Below the pieces are notes generated by a model. It saw only the letters and a program-made list of their open reading frames with translations, did no database searches and was not told the DNA's origin. Positions 44,490 through 55,743 of a stretch of DNA of 64,000 nucleotides are shown here, piece after piece. Numbering within the stretch: position 1 is the first letter of the stretch; each line of letters begins with the position of its first letter. Source of the DNA: Adiantum capillus-veneris (taxonomy: Eukaryota > Streptophyta > Polypodiopsida > Polypodiales > Pteridaceae); contig CM043960.1 in the NCBI GenBank assembly GCA_014529385.2, positions 37,336,781-37,400,780 of the forward strand, given 5' to 3'. The position numbers and the translations under genes are program-made.

Positions 44490-47060
44490 TAGACACAAAG
44501 TTCTTGTTGAGTAAGTTGCACTCCTTTTTAATTGACAGAGAAGCTCAGTGCAATGGAGGAGACCCTCCTTCCCACACGCATGTGGGAGGGAGTCATCCAA
44601 GACCAAAAAAATGTATAATGCCAAACCTTGGCGTCATCCAAGGCATAGAATCTAAAATCACCTATGAAGTTGATACGCTTGAGGAGTGTCCCCAGTAATA
44701 CATGGAGGACCATTGGGGACAAGTCAACCGTGTATATCAAGTTACCTCTCTTGCAGAGCAAGGGGCTAAAACATCAATATCATTGCCAAGAGACTGCCTC
44801 TCCATTGCTACAAATGTGGTGGCCCACATCCAGTAGTTGAGTGTCCTATTAGAATGGAAAGGAATGTTGCACCAGTCAAAACAAGTCAAGGGGGCACATC
44901 GACAATGCCACTACTCACTTGTAATTGTTGTGGCATAGATGATTTGATTGCCCAATGTCCTAATAATCCAAATTCACCAAAGATTACACCATTGAACTTG
45001 ATCAAGATTACCAATGGGACACCACAAACTAAACATGTAGTACCAGTGAATACACTCACAAGGTCGATGCTCCAAAACCAAAATTACATCCTTGAAGAGA
45101 GAAAGATGCATCAATTGGCCGAGTGAGGAAGAAAACAACACGAAGTAAGAAATCACTAAAAGCTATGAATTAAAACCCTAGTTCAAAGACCAACATAGGG
45201 ATTGGTGATGACCTCATGTATATGAGCAAATTTGAAGATGATTCCCATTCAATAGAAACCATGGAGACTAAAATTGCCACCATAAGGGAGAAAATCAATG
45301 AGGATCACCATGAGAGGAAATCAAGCAAAGACACAATTAGGGGAGGACATAAGGAAACCACTCCCATACCACTGGTGATGAAACAAGTGTCTTCAAGGCT
45401 AACCAAATCTGGTGAGAACCTCCAAGAGAAGCCACAACAAGGAACAAAACCGAAGGAAACCACGAAGAAAATTGGGACACCCAAACCCTATAGAGGAGAT
45501 TGAATGAGTCAAGCATTTCAAGAATTTGGTAGAGGAGACCCAAAGATGATTGGAGCCAAAACCTAGGGAGATTGCGATTACGGATAGAGTGTTTCCCACA
45601 CAACCTCAACCTCAAGTAGATCCCAACCCGCTAGCCATACCTAATATCATCTGGGAAGAAAGTGAGTTCAAAACATCAAAAAGTGGGCATACTCCTTTCA
45701 AGTTGATTGAAAGAATGTTTAGTGAGGTAATACCTGACCCCATCAAAGAAATGGAGATCCTATCCTCTCCAGCATTCGGCCATGGACTAGAATCTCAAAA
45801 AGTACCCTTGAATATTGTCAAATTAATGGATTTCATGGCTTCTGAAGTCAAAACCACTATCATGTCAAAATTTTACAAGGATCCATAGCTATTTCTAGCT
45901 CTTTGAGCATTTCTCAATAAAGAATTGAAAGTCGATATATCACAATTTCATAGATGAATAGGCCCAAGGAAATCCCAATTGAGGAGGAAATCTTGGCCCT
46001 CAATCCAAACCAAATGAAAGCTTAATTGTTGAAATACATGCTAAAAAGTTGGGGCAATACTTTGAAGGCGATGAATCTAATGCAACCCTACCAATCACTA
46101 CTAAAGGATTAACTATGAGGGGAGTCCTTGATGGTGGTGTGAGAGTCATCATTGTAACAAAAATTTGTTGGGAATCTAGGGGAAGACCTTATCTTGAAGT
46201 CACAAACGTAGTGGTAAAAATGGCCAATGGATCTATCGTCATGCCTATTGGAATGCTCAAAGATCTCAAAATCAAGGTCCTTTGACAAGGTAAGGCATAC
46301 TTCATTGTTATGGATTTCTCCAAGCATCCTATGTCATTTGATGTGATCTTAGGGTGTCCTTTCATGAGGGAAGCAAAAATGGTGCATGAGTAGTCCAGAA
46401 ACCACGTATACTTACAGTTCCAAGACTCCGTCATTTGAGTTGATCTTGAAAGCGATCGAGCACATCCTTTAGGAAATGGGTTTATAATTGAAAATTGATC
46501 GGACACCATGATTCACTCAGCTCCATTGAAGTATTGTTACACATGTAAAAAGTACACGTATCTTGGGGGAGACTCTCCGTATATGGATGTCCTACCCAAA
46601 ATGGCTGAGTCGGGACAACGTTGATTGGGTACACCTTGCAACAACCATAGACACTTGGGGCAATAGAAGAACAACTTGGTAACACCTGAGGGGGGAAAAA
46701 TATCGCAGGTTGCACCAGTGAATATGTTAAATGTGATGCATATACCTTATAAGGATATAGAAAGAGTGAAGACCTGAATGAAATCCAAGCTACTAGTCCC
46801 TCAAAAGATTGTGACCAATGTGACTCAAAGACTGAATCACTAAAAAAAAATGATTTTGAGCTTGAAAGGGAATTTGACTCGCACACTAGCTCAAGTCGGG
46901 AAACAAAACCCTTGAGGCCAACTACCACATCCTATAACGATGTATCCTGGAGTGAAGAGGACATAAATGAGGATGAATGCAATGATTCTACACTAAAAGC
47001 AACCCAAAATATAAGACTAGGCAAGAGGAAAAAGAGATATAAGAAGGACGTAATTTTTGG
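44490..47060 (+). pseudogene. GP-2b: Gag end, zinc knuckles and retropepsin remnant of the GP family
   Basis: In shifting plus-strand frames it parallels GP-1. First is the Gag end, E-V-D-T-L-E-E-C-P, followed by TAA (about 44670-44697). Then come C-Y-K-C-G-G-P-H-P-V-V-E-C-P (about 44810) and C-N-C-C-G-I-D-D-L-I-A-Q-C (about 44922). The protease frame at 46049-46285 has Q-Y-F-E-G-D-E-S-N-A-T-L and L-D-G-G-V-R-V-I-I-V (D-G-G-V instead of D-G-G-A), followed by decayed flap and C-terminal blocks to about 46760. Many stops. It is in opposite orientation to GP-2a, so the two pieces are either one inverted element or two insertions. It shows that gag-pro order without pol predates GP-1. Confidence 0.85.
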
Positions 47061-47100
47061 CGAGTGCTTTATTGGAATCTAGCAAGAAGATTCCAAAAAT

Positions 47101-47170
47101 ATTCTCTCTCTTCTCTGTCTCTCTCTCTCTCTCTCCCCCCTCCCCTCCCCTTCCCCTCTCTCTCTTTCTC
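47101..47170 (+). repeat. CT-rich microsatellite
   Basis: CT runs with C-rich interruptions, ending near a short GTGTGTGTG. Confidence 0.85.
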
Positions 47171-47246
47171 CATCTTTCAGTGTGTGTGTGCTTTGCCGGT
47201 GGGTGTATGTGTGCTAAAAAAGAAGAAAATGGTATAACCTTTCTAT

Positions 47247-47321
47247 CACCCAAGTGTGGTAGATTGGTTATTCCATTTCCATCTTGAATAACATGTCTTG
47301 AGTTCAACTCTCCTTGTTGGT
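47247..47321 (+). ncRNA. tRNA-like segment (pseudo-tRNA or SINE head)
   Basis: GGTAGATTGGTTATTCC resembles a pol III A box with D-arm, and GAGTTCAACTCTCC about 40 bp later resembles a B box with T-arm at about the correct spacing. Acceptor-stem pairing is poor and no clear anticodon stem forms, so it is not a functional tRNA call. Confidence 0.3.
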
Positions 47322-47384
47322 GGATAGATCGTCAAGGTCTCGTCGGATAGTTTCCTAATGATGTTAAAAAAATATTCTTCCTCT

Positions 47385-47396
47385 TCTTCTTCTTCT

Positions 47397-47434
<38 letters not shown>
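47385..47434 (+). repeat. CTT then CT microsatellite
   Basis: (CTT)n runs directly into (CT)n. Confidence 0.9.
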
Positions 47435-47436
<2 letters not shown>

Positions 47437-50400
47437 CACACACACACATTGAATTTATGTCTTGGCAAACACACCTCAATTAAACATCCATCATTTACAA
47501 AACTCTCTCTCTCTCTCTCTCAAACATCATAATCTATGTTGAGCAACAAAAACACCACCAACTAGACAATGCTACAATCGAGGTTAGTCTCTACCTCACT
47601 CATGTACACTCATCATACACAAGCACAAACATACACCCGAATCATTGCACACGTAGTCTTCTCAAACGTCTTGATATACGTTGAGCAACAAGCTTAACCA
47701 CCAACTTGATAAGTCTCTCTCTATTACATCACACTTGTGTGCATTGATACACATGCACACTAATATACAAACACAAAATAGTATACCCAGACCAAAGCAC
47801 ACACACTCTTTTCAAACATCATGATATACATTGTGCAACAAGATTAGCCATCAACTGGACAATGATACATGCACACAAATTGTTTGCAACAAGCCAATTT
47901 CAACGGTTAGCATTCCATAATAATCCAATTCAACATTGAACAACATTAGAAAACTGCAATAACAAACCCACATAGACTAATATTAAAAGGGTTGAAAGTA
48001 CACATCTTAAAACAACAACTACAATAAGATAAATATGGACCAAAAGAAAATAATACAATATACTCATATGGTGTCAGGGACTTATTTCTCTAACACTAGC
48101 GAGAAAAGGTGAAATCTAGTTGTCCTCATTGCTAGTGTCATTATTGGCTTTGTTGTTGTTATCATTGGCTCCAATGGCTTGTTCTTGCATAGCAATGTAT
48201 GTCATCCACATTCTACCCAAGCCTCACATGTTGTTCAAAGGCTACACACTCTTATGGGGTGCAATAACCATGTTCCTCCCAAATCATGATTGCATTGTTG
48301 GCAATAGCGAAAACTTGCTCAATATCCCCTTTTGTTGGATGTGCATTTAAATCAACCATACATGGCATTGAATATCGACATTGTGGCATCGTTGGACTGC
48401 ACTGAAAGCCTTCGTGTAGTTGTGTGCACTTTGTGATGTGCATAAATTATTCATAGCATACACATTGTTGAGAATATAATTAGCATTCACATTGTTGACG
48501 GGGTCAACATGTGGGGGGGGGGGGGGGGGGTCGATTACGCTTAGGGCCATGTGCCATGTTGTGCAGGTGGCCCACGTTGATGGCATTGTCCGTGGTTTCC
48601 CCTGGCATGGTAAATATTTGAATGAGAGAAGACTGAAAGATTAGCTTGTGAAAAAAAAACATATAGAAACTTGCAAATGAATGAAACTAGTGTTCTTTTG
48701 GATATTTATAAAGAACTTCAAGTGACTTTACTTCCAAAATCATTCGCACCATGTCTTCCGTAAGATTTTCAAATAAAATAAAGTGGAAAAGAACATTTCA
48801 CAAAAGGTTAACTACCTTAGATTGACTTGCCTTCAAAAATTAAAACATGTGACAAGCACATAGCACACAATACTCATAAAAAATTAAAACATAGTGTGAA
48901 CAACTAGTAATTTTTGATGTAACATCACACAAAAAATAAGTCCATCTGAAGTAATCAATACAAATTGGCATTTAGTTTCTTGGTGGCTGCAGTTCTTGTG
49001 GCGATTGTGCTACTGGGGCATGTGCAGGTGGGGGCCCCAAGGTAGTGTGGAAAATAGTGGTTGATAGAGCAATTGACCATGGCTTGGCCAACCTGGAACT
49101 ATAGATGGAGGTCTACTCGGAGGTGGAGTAGACGACACAATTGACTCCTGGTGACATTGTAAAGGTGATGGGGACGGTTATGAGTGTGTTGAATATGATA
49201 CCTCTCTTACATGAAGAGTCAATCCTAGACCACTAGGAAGCCACTGCTATGGTTGACCATATGCCAAAAATAATTTGTGAACTTGATCTATGCTGATGCA
49301 ATGTCGTTGCAGATGCTCGCACTCCATTGCCAAGCTGCCACATCCTGCAAGACAATCCAAAACTGCATCCCCAACCTTTGTGAAGGTACCCAACAACCAC
49401 ATGTTCACAAGAGCACAAACATTAGCGGACATTGCAATGGAAAATACCGAGCAAAGAAGTACCCTTCTTGAATTAACAAGCAAAGAACTTGCTCTTCTCC
49501 GCTCCAGGCGGAAATGGTGCTTGGAGGATATCTAGCGTCAATGGCAGGTCTTGAAGTGGCTCTCGGATCATGTCACTATCAAATTCAAACCCATCGTTGT
49601 CTGTTGCCACATCTCCTACATGACGATCATATAATGGAATCATTGGAAGTCCTTCAATTTTACGTATGAACATGGCCAACAGCAAGGTATTGACCTACAA
49701 TAATGTGGTTAACGTTCAACACAAAAACACATTAGTATCTACCATGAAATTTGTGGAGAAATGGTTAATAACTTAATGGATCCGTGAAGTCATATATCAC
49801 AACATATGTGCGTGAAAACATCCGGAGAAAGATGGTGCGAAGATGGAAAAAATTGCACAAGTGGGCCTCTTGATGATAAGTGCCAAGTGGTCTACTCGGC
49901 ACGCCACAAGTAATGTGCCATCCGGTATAAAAACTCTGCAGCTAGGGTGAACACACTGGCAACAATCTTGATAGAGAATACATTCCATTGGGGTATGACA
50001 CCAATGCCGACTTCAAGTTTGCAATGTGTGGGACGGTCTACCCACACAAGTCGCACCCCTCCAAGCCACGGATCAGGCTCTATTTTATCGGAGTGTAAGA
50101 GAGACCCAATCAAACCTTGGATCACTCAAAAGATCTTGCAATACACAATACTAGTACTACAAGATGTACTGGAACCACTCCAGCACTTATAATGTCTTTC
50201 AGTTTTGCGGTAGAGCGAACCGTCTCACATGAAAAATTTACTCAAATGTTAGGTACCATTAAATTTTGAAAAAAAAAGCATTGATTTGTGGTTTCTTTCT
50301 TACCTAGTGGAAAGGAAGCAAGTGGTCTGAGTGGCCGAACCGAACTAGGTGGCTGTCCTCGCTTTGCCTACTAGCAATGGGTACGGTTCGCTCAAGACCT

Positions 50401-50553
50401 CAAGATCTTGAACCTTGGGATGGACTAGATCTCCATGATTTCGCCACCTTGCTACTCGCTCCTTTCACTCTAAAACTCTTCCGAGAACTTCTCAAATTAT
50501 TTGATGACTGGTGATCCTCTCTTCTTACCTTGTTTAGGTCCACCCATTGGGCT
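47435..50553. other. No recognised gene; possible decayed minus-strand coding pieces
   Basis: Minus-strand stretches near 48254-48440 and 49473-49685 read like protein, without stops and with varied composition, but match no family I know. An 18-G run lies at 48513-48530. The pre-insertion flank of Copia-D ends here at TGGAC. These pieces may belong with the unidentified minus-strand gene at 56.5-58.7 kb, since Copia-D lies between them. Confidence 0.35.
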
Positions 50554-50558
50554 TGGAC

Positions 50559-51258
50559 TGTTAAGTATCGAGCCTAATTCACCCCTTGTAATTTTCTATG
50601 TTAAAAGTGCACATTCGTAAGGCCCCCATTATGAGGAGATTCCATTATGCATGAATAAGAATCACTAGACGGAAACCAAAATTTTCACGGACGGAATATT
50701 CCTCTTCGTCCAAATATTATGACCGGACGGCGGCCGAAAAGTGGTCAGAAAATGAATTTGACCGGTTGGCCAATGGCCAAAGGTTGGAAATCAATGGCCG
50801 GTGACCATTTTCAAAGGAGGACTTGTCTTCTCAAGGGCGGCCACACATGGGCGGATTAGAGGGTCCGATTTGGACTTATCTACACAAGGGCGGCTATACA
50901 TGGCTGCCTCTCATGAGAGAGGGCAACACTTTTGGCGTAGGAAAGGAGGCCATTTCTACACACATTAGAGAGTGTGAAGTTGATGCAACAAGATGGGTGT
51001 GAGGTGGTGAGAGTGAAGCAAGGTGGGAGCTCTATTAAGGGCATAATCTCTTTGTAACCTACTTCTTGTTTGAAGTACTAAAGCCATTAAGTGGCTTCTT
51101 TCCGTGGATGTACCCCACATTGGGTGTACCACGTATATCGTGTGTATACTCTCTCTCTCTCTCTCTCTCTACTCTATAATCTCTTGTGTGTAAAAACTAT
51201 CTCTCTCCATTAAGTAATCTACTCAATTACCTACTTAGCTACGTCATATTTCCTAACA
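50559..51258 (+). repeat. Copia-D 5' LTR
   Basis: 700 bp, starting TGTTAAGTATCGAGC and ending CCTAACA. The TATA equivalent of the 3' LTR (CCTATAAAAGG) reads GCGTAGGAAAGG here at about 50935-50946. Confidence 0.95.
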
Positions 51259-51260
51259 AT

Positions 51261-51272
51261 TGGTATCAGAGC
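51261..51272 (+). other. Copia-D primer-binding site, tRNA-iMet type
   Basis: TGGTATCAGAGC, two bases after the 5' LTR. It is the standard initiator-Met tRNA complementary site of plant copia elements. Confidence 0.93.
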
Positions 51273-51331
51273 AAGGTTTTCTCGTAGCTAAAGTATCTCA
51301 AGAAAAGGATTCCTTGAATTGAGTGGGAGTA

Positions 51332-52140
51332 ATGGCGGAGGAAGTGAAGCTCAAGATCGAGAAGTTCAACCGTAAAAACTATCAACATTGAAAGATGCAG
51401 ATTGAAGACTATCTCTACCAAAAGGACCTTATTTGCCACTAGGCATTCTTGCAAAGAAGCCCGCAACGATGGCAAATGAAGCATGGGTTGTCCTTGACTG
51501 AAAGGCACTGGAAACAATCTGGTTAAGCTTGGTGTCAATGGTGGCCTTTAATGTTTTGGAGATTAAGACCACGGAGGACTTGATGAAGTCACTTGATGAC
51601 TTCTACGAGAAACCATTGGCATCCAATAAGGTATTTCTTATGAAGCGCTTGTTCAATCTAAAGATGGCAGAAAATGGTTCAGTTGCAAAGCACCTAAATG
51701 ACTTTAACACAAACATAAGTCAACTTTGATCGGCGAAAATCAATTTTGATGACGAAGTGTGAGCTCTTCTTATACTATCATCTCTACCGGATAGTTGGGA
51801 CAACGATGGCTGTAAGTAACTTTATCTCTGGCACAAATACTCTTAAGTTTGATGATGTTGTAGGTGTTCTCCTAAGCGAGGAAATGCGAAGGAGAAGCAC
51901 AATAGAATCATCAAGTGTTGCATGTCAGTGGAAACAAGAGGAAGGTCTAAGCAGAGGTTCAAAAACCAAAAGGGTCGTGGTCGCTCAAGGCAGAGCAAGT
52001 CACGCACAGTCAGTTCTTGAATGTTGGAACTGCAACAAGAAGGGCCAGTCAAGAAGGATTGCTGGTCAAAGAAGAAGAAGGAGTCGGAGCCTCAAGACAA
52101 CAAGCCAACATTGGAGGCCAATGTGGCAGGTAAAGTAGAG
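51332..52140 (+). pseudogene. Copia-D Gag, broken
   Basis: Starts M-A-E-E-V-K-L-K-I-E-K-F-N 60 bp after the primer-binding site. A UBN2-type Gag follows in pieces, for example L-Y-Q-K-D-L and V-A-K-H-L-N-D-F-N. A zinc knuckle begins C-W-N-C-N-K-K-G near 52022, then loses frame before its His and last Cys. The first in-frame stop is TGA at 51389, codon 20, where family members have Trp. At least three further stops and two frameshifts follow. Confidence 0.88.
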
Positions 52141-52233
52141 GAAGATGCTCTAATTCTCTCATTAGACAATGTGTCCAATTCTTAGATAGTAGATTCTGGG
52201 GCTTCATCCCATGCGACACCACACAAGCCATTA
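52141..52233 (+). pseudogene. Copia-D protease start
   Basis: I-V-D-S-G-A-S-S-H-A-T (from 52186) is the intact catalytic motif of a copia aspartic protease. It is directly preceded by a TAG at 52183 where W is expected. The domain is interrupted about 45 bp later by the MITE at 52234 and resumes at about 52691 with G-Y-V-Y-L-G-D-D. Confidence 0.85.
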
Positions 52234-52688
52234 GGAAGAGGATGGGGTGTGGGAGGGCCTCTTTATTTGCCATGAGCTTAGGGAGGTGATTAACATTTTG
52301 ACAAATAGGTGTACGCCATGTGTGCAATAATGGTGGGTGTGTAAGAGATGTATAAGAGTGGTCAAAGGATGCACTTTTCTCCTCAAAAAGGAGGTGGAAA
52401 ATTTCATGTTTTCCGGCCTTCCATAACTCCCACATATGATCTCCGATTTGAGTGGAGATCATAGATCTGTAATCTACGCGTCAAGCTCTTTCCATAGATA
52501 TGCTACATGATATGGTTTTATCCACTAGATTTTAAATTCCATTTTGGGGGGAAACTTTGAATTCAAATAAACTAACCGTTTTGCATGTTTGAATTCAAAA
52601 GCTGTCTTTTGATTACTTTGTTAATACTAAAGGTTTAACTTCCTTAAACTGCCAAATAAAGAGGCCCTCCTAGACCCCATTCTCTTCC
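52234..52688. mobile_element. MITE nested in Copia-D
   Basis: Terminal inverted repeats 52234-52269 and 52653-52688 match at 33 of 36 positions. The outside dinucleotide is TA on both sides (52232-52233 and 52689-52690). The 455-bp interior has no reading frame of note and no copia similarity. Copia protease sequence continues on either side. TA flanks point to a Tc1/mariner-type (Stowaway-like) MITE, though the repeats are not the canonical Stowaway ends. Confidence 0.85.
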
Positions 52689-52690
52689 TA

Positions 52691-54253
52691 ATGAACATTT
52701 CCAAGATTACACCAAAGGTAATTTTGGGTATGTATACTTGGGAGATGATGAAGCTTGTGAAATTATTGGCAAAGGTACAATTTGTTTCAAAATTGCTAAC
52801 AAAATGATTGGAAGCTTAAAGATGTTAGGCATGTTCCTTCTCTTCGAAAAAATTGATCTCTACAGGACAATTGGATGATGAAGGTCACAACATTGCATTC
52901 GGAAACAAACGGTGGAAGATCTCATAGGGATCTTTGGTGGTTGCCAAAGGGAAAAAGGTTTTTACACTTTACTTGTGTACTATCAGCTCACAATCTTCAT
53001 CTTGTGCAACAACTACAGAAGTTGACAATGCGGTGTGGCACTATCAGCTTGGGCATATGAGTGCTAAGGGAATGGAAATCCTTCAAACAAAGAATCTTCT
53101 ACCAGGTTTGAAAGAAGTGGACTTAGAGTTTTGTGTAAATTGTGTTTATGGTAAACAAAAGAGGGTAGAATTTCAAAAATCAAGAAATAAAAGAAAAAAT
53201 AAAAAACTTGAGCTGGTTCATTCTGATGTTTGGGGTCCTGCAAGTACATCATCACTTGGTGGCTCATTGTACTATGTAACATTCATAGATGATGCGACTA
53301 GGAAAACATGGGTTTATGTCATGAAGAATAAGTCCGATGTGTTTTCCATATTTCAAAGGTGGAAAGTCTTTGTGGAGAATGAAGTAGGTACCAAGGTTAA
53401 ATGCCTCAGATCCGACAATGGAGGTGAATATTGCATCCAAGATTTTGAAATCTTTTGTGCTAGCAATGGCATTCAGAGGCAAAAGACAACCCCAAGGACA
53501 CCTCAACAAAATGGGATTTCAGAAAGGATGAATAGGACAATCATGGAGCGAGCACAAAGCATGCGGATACATGCAGGCCTACCACTTGAGATTTGGGCGG
53601 AAGTTGTAAGTACGTTTCTGTACTTAATCAACCGGTCACCCTCAACGGCATTGGATGGGGGAGTTCCAAAAGAGGCATGGACAGGTAAATCGGTGAATTA
53701 TGCATTTCTCAAAGTTTTTGGGTGTGAGGCTTTCATGCACATAGATAGAATCCTAAGATCAAAGCTAGATGCAAAGTCCAAAAAGTGTTTCTTCATTGGC
53801 TATGGAGAAGGTGACTTTGGGTATCACCTATGGAATCCTGAAGTTGGTAAAATCTTTAGGAGTAGGAATGTAATTTTTAACGAACAAAATATGTGCAAAG
53901 ATTACTTGGGAAGAAAAAAAACAAAAGAAACAAGTGATAAGTACATGGAACTTGAGGACGGTGAAGACTCAAGGACTGCAAATGGTGACAATGTGCAACA
54001 ACGTCAACCAAATGAGGAGCCTCAACCTATTCCCCAAAGATTTACAAGAGCAAGTAGACCTCCAGAAAGGTTCGTTCCTTCCTTCAACCATCTCTTGATC
54101 TCAGATTCTGGAGAGCCGGAATCATACGAAGAAGCTATGCAACACAAATCAAAAGAAGAATGGATGAAGAGCATGCAAGTGGAGATGGACTCATTACATG
54201 GCAACCAAACATGGGAGTTGGTTGAGTTGCCTAAAGGTAAGTGGGCACTTTAG
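52691..54253 (+). pseudogene. Copia-D protease end, integrase and start of reverse transcriptase
   Basis: Opens with the post-protease block G-Y-V-Y-L-G-D-D-E-A and S-L-K-M-L-G-M. An open frame follows from about 52934 to a TAG at 54251. It contains the HHCC zinc-binding region (W-H-Y-Q-L-G-H-M then C-V-N-C-V-Y-G). The integrase core has all three acidic residues: H-S-D-V-W-G-P, R-S-D-N-G-G-E-Y and Q-Q-N-G-I-S-E-R. The copia C-terminal G-C-E-A-F and F-I-G-Y-G-E-G-D-F-G-Y-H blocks follow, then the beginning of reverse transcriptase (E-E-W-M-K-S-M-Q-V-E-M). This is the best-preserved coding part of the element. The terminating TAG sits where Trp is conserved. Confidence 0.93.
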
Positions 54254-55683
54254 AACAAATGGGTGTATAAGCTGAAGGAAGAAGAAGGTGGGAAGAAAAG
54301 CTACAAGTCTAGGCTTGTGGTAAAAGGGTTTTCTCAAAAGAAAGGTATTGACTTCAATGAAATATTTTCTCCAGTTGTAAAAATGAACTCAATTAGGCTT
54401 GTATTAAGCCTTGTGGCTGCTCATGATCTAAATCTTGAGCAAATGGATGTAAATACGGCATTCCCTCACGGTGACTTAGAGGAGGAAATTTATTGCTTTA
54501 ACCAAAGGGGTATGAAGTAAAAGGTAAGGAGAAAATGGTTTGCAGATTAAAGAAGAGCTTGTATGGTTTACAGCAAGCATCAAGACAATGGTACTTGAAG
54601 TTCGATCGATGGATGTTGGATCATGGATTCACAAGATGCAACTCGGATCACTGCATCTACATGACGAATTCGGGAGATGGGAGGTTCATCATCCTAATGT
54701 TGTATGTTGATGGCATGTTGATTACAAGTGCTAACATGCAGGACATCAAAGACCTAAAAGAGGAGCTGTCTAAATCTTTTTCTATGAAAGATTTAGCTGT
54801 TGCAAAGAGGATACTTGGTATGAAGATATCAAGGGATAGGACAAAGAAGAAAATAAAGCTATCTCAAGAGGATTACATCAAGAAGATACTAGAAAGGTTT
54901 GCAATGCAAAATGCAAAAACAATTTCTACACCTTTGGCTGGTCACTTTGCAAAGTGACCAGCCAAAGGTGTAGAAATTGTTTTGGCTGGTTTACTAGAAG
55001 AGGAAATATCTTATATGTCTAAAGTTCCATATGTTGCACTGGTAGGTTCTCTTATGTATGCTATGGTCTGGACAAGGCCAGACATTGCACATGCAATGGG
55101 AGTTGTAAGTAGGTTCATGGAAAACCCAGGTAAAGAGCACTAGCAAGCGGTGAAGTGGATACTTAGGTATCTAAAAGGGACAACAACAAATGCTTTGTAT
55201 TTTGGAGGAACTGATATTTTTCTAGAAGGGTATGATGATGCAGATATGGTAGGTGACAAAGATACTCGAAGGAGCACTACTGGCTATGTCTTCATGGTTG
55301 GAGGCACATCAGTAAGCTGGGCTTCAAAGCTGCAGAAAGTGGTCTCACTTTCTACCACGGAAGCATAGTATGTAGCAATGACGGAGGCAAGCAAATAAAT
55401 TATGTGGCTCCATAGATTCTTAGAAGAGCTTGGATTCAAACAAGACAATTGTGTCTTGTACAATGATAGCCAAAGCGTTATCCATCTTGCAAAGAACTTA
55501 GCCTTTCATTCAAGGACAAAGCACATTGAGGTGAGATATCACTTCATACGCACTCTTTTGGAAGAGGGACAGCTAAAGCTAGGAAAGGTGCATACAAGTG
55601 AAAATCCTGCAGACATGTTTACAAAGGTGGTCAACAAGGAGAAGTTGAGCTTTTTCTCATCTTCAATTGGCATTCAAGGATAG
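54254..55683 (+). pseudogene. Copia-D reverse transcriptase and RNase H
   Basis: Reverse transcriptase resumes after the TAG with N-K-W-V-Y-K-L-K. It has a frameshift near 54500 and carries Y-V-D-G at 54713-54724, where the second catalytic Asp of Y-V-D-D is replaced by Gly. The domain is interrupted by the inverted repeat at 54916-54983. After this the connection and RNase H parts continue (W-I-L-R-Y-L-K-G-T, D-S-Q-S-V-I-H, R-T-K-H-I-E-V-R-Y-H-F-I-R). TAG at 55141 replaces a Trp, and further stops occur near 55367 and 55396. The last block, A-D-M-F-T-K, ends at 55681. Confidence 0.93.
54916..54983. repeat. Perfect inverted repeat, 34-bp arms, no loop
   Basis: 54916-54949 is the exact reverse complement of 54950-54983, centred on CACTTTG/CAAAGTG. 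It interrupts the reverse-transcriptase end (S-T-P-L-A-G-H-F). Arm length equals that of the repeat in Copia-A at 631-703. Confidence 0.97.
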
Positions 55684-55732
55684 AAAGCTAGGATGGAAAG
55701 AAGTCACAGGTTTGGTTTGGAGATTAGTCTCC

Positions 55733-55742
55733 AAGTGGGAGA
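55733..55742 (+). other. Copia-D polypurine tract
   Basis: AAGTGGGAGA one base before the 3' LTR; standard position and composition for copia plus-strand priming. Confidence 0.88.
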
Positions 55743-55743
55743 T

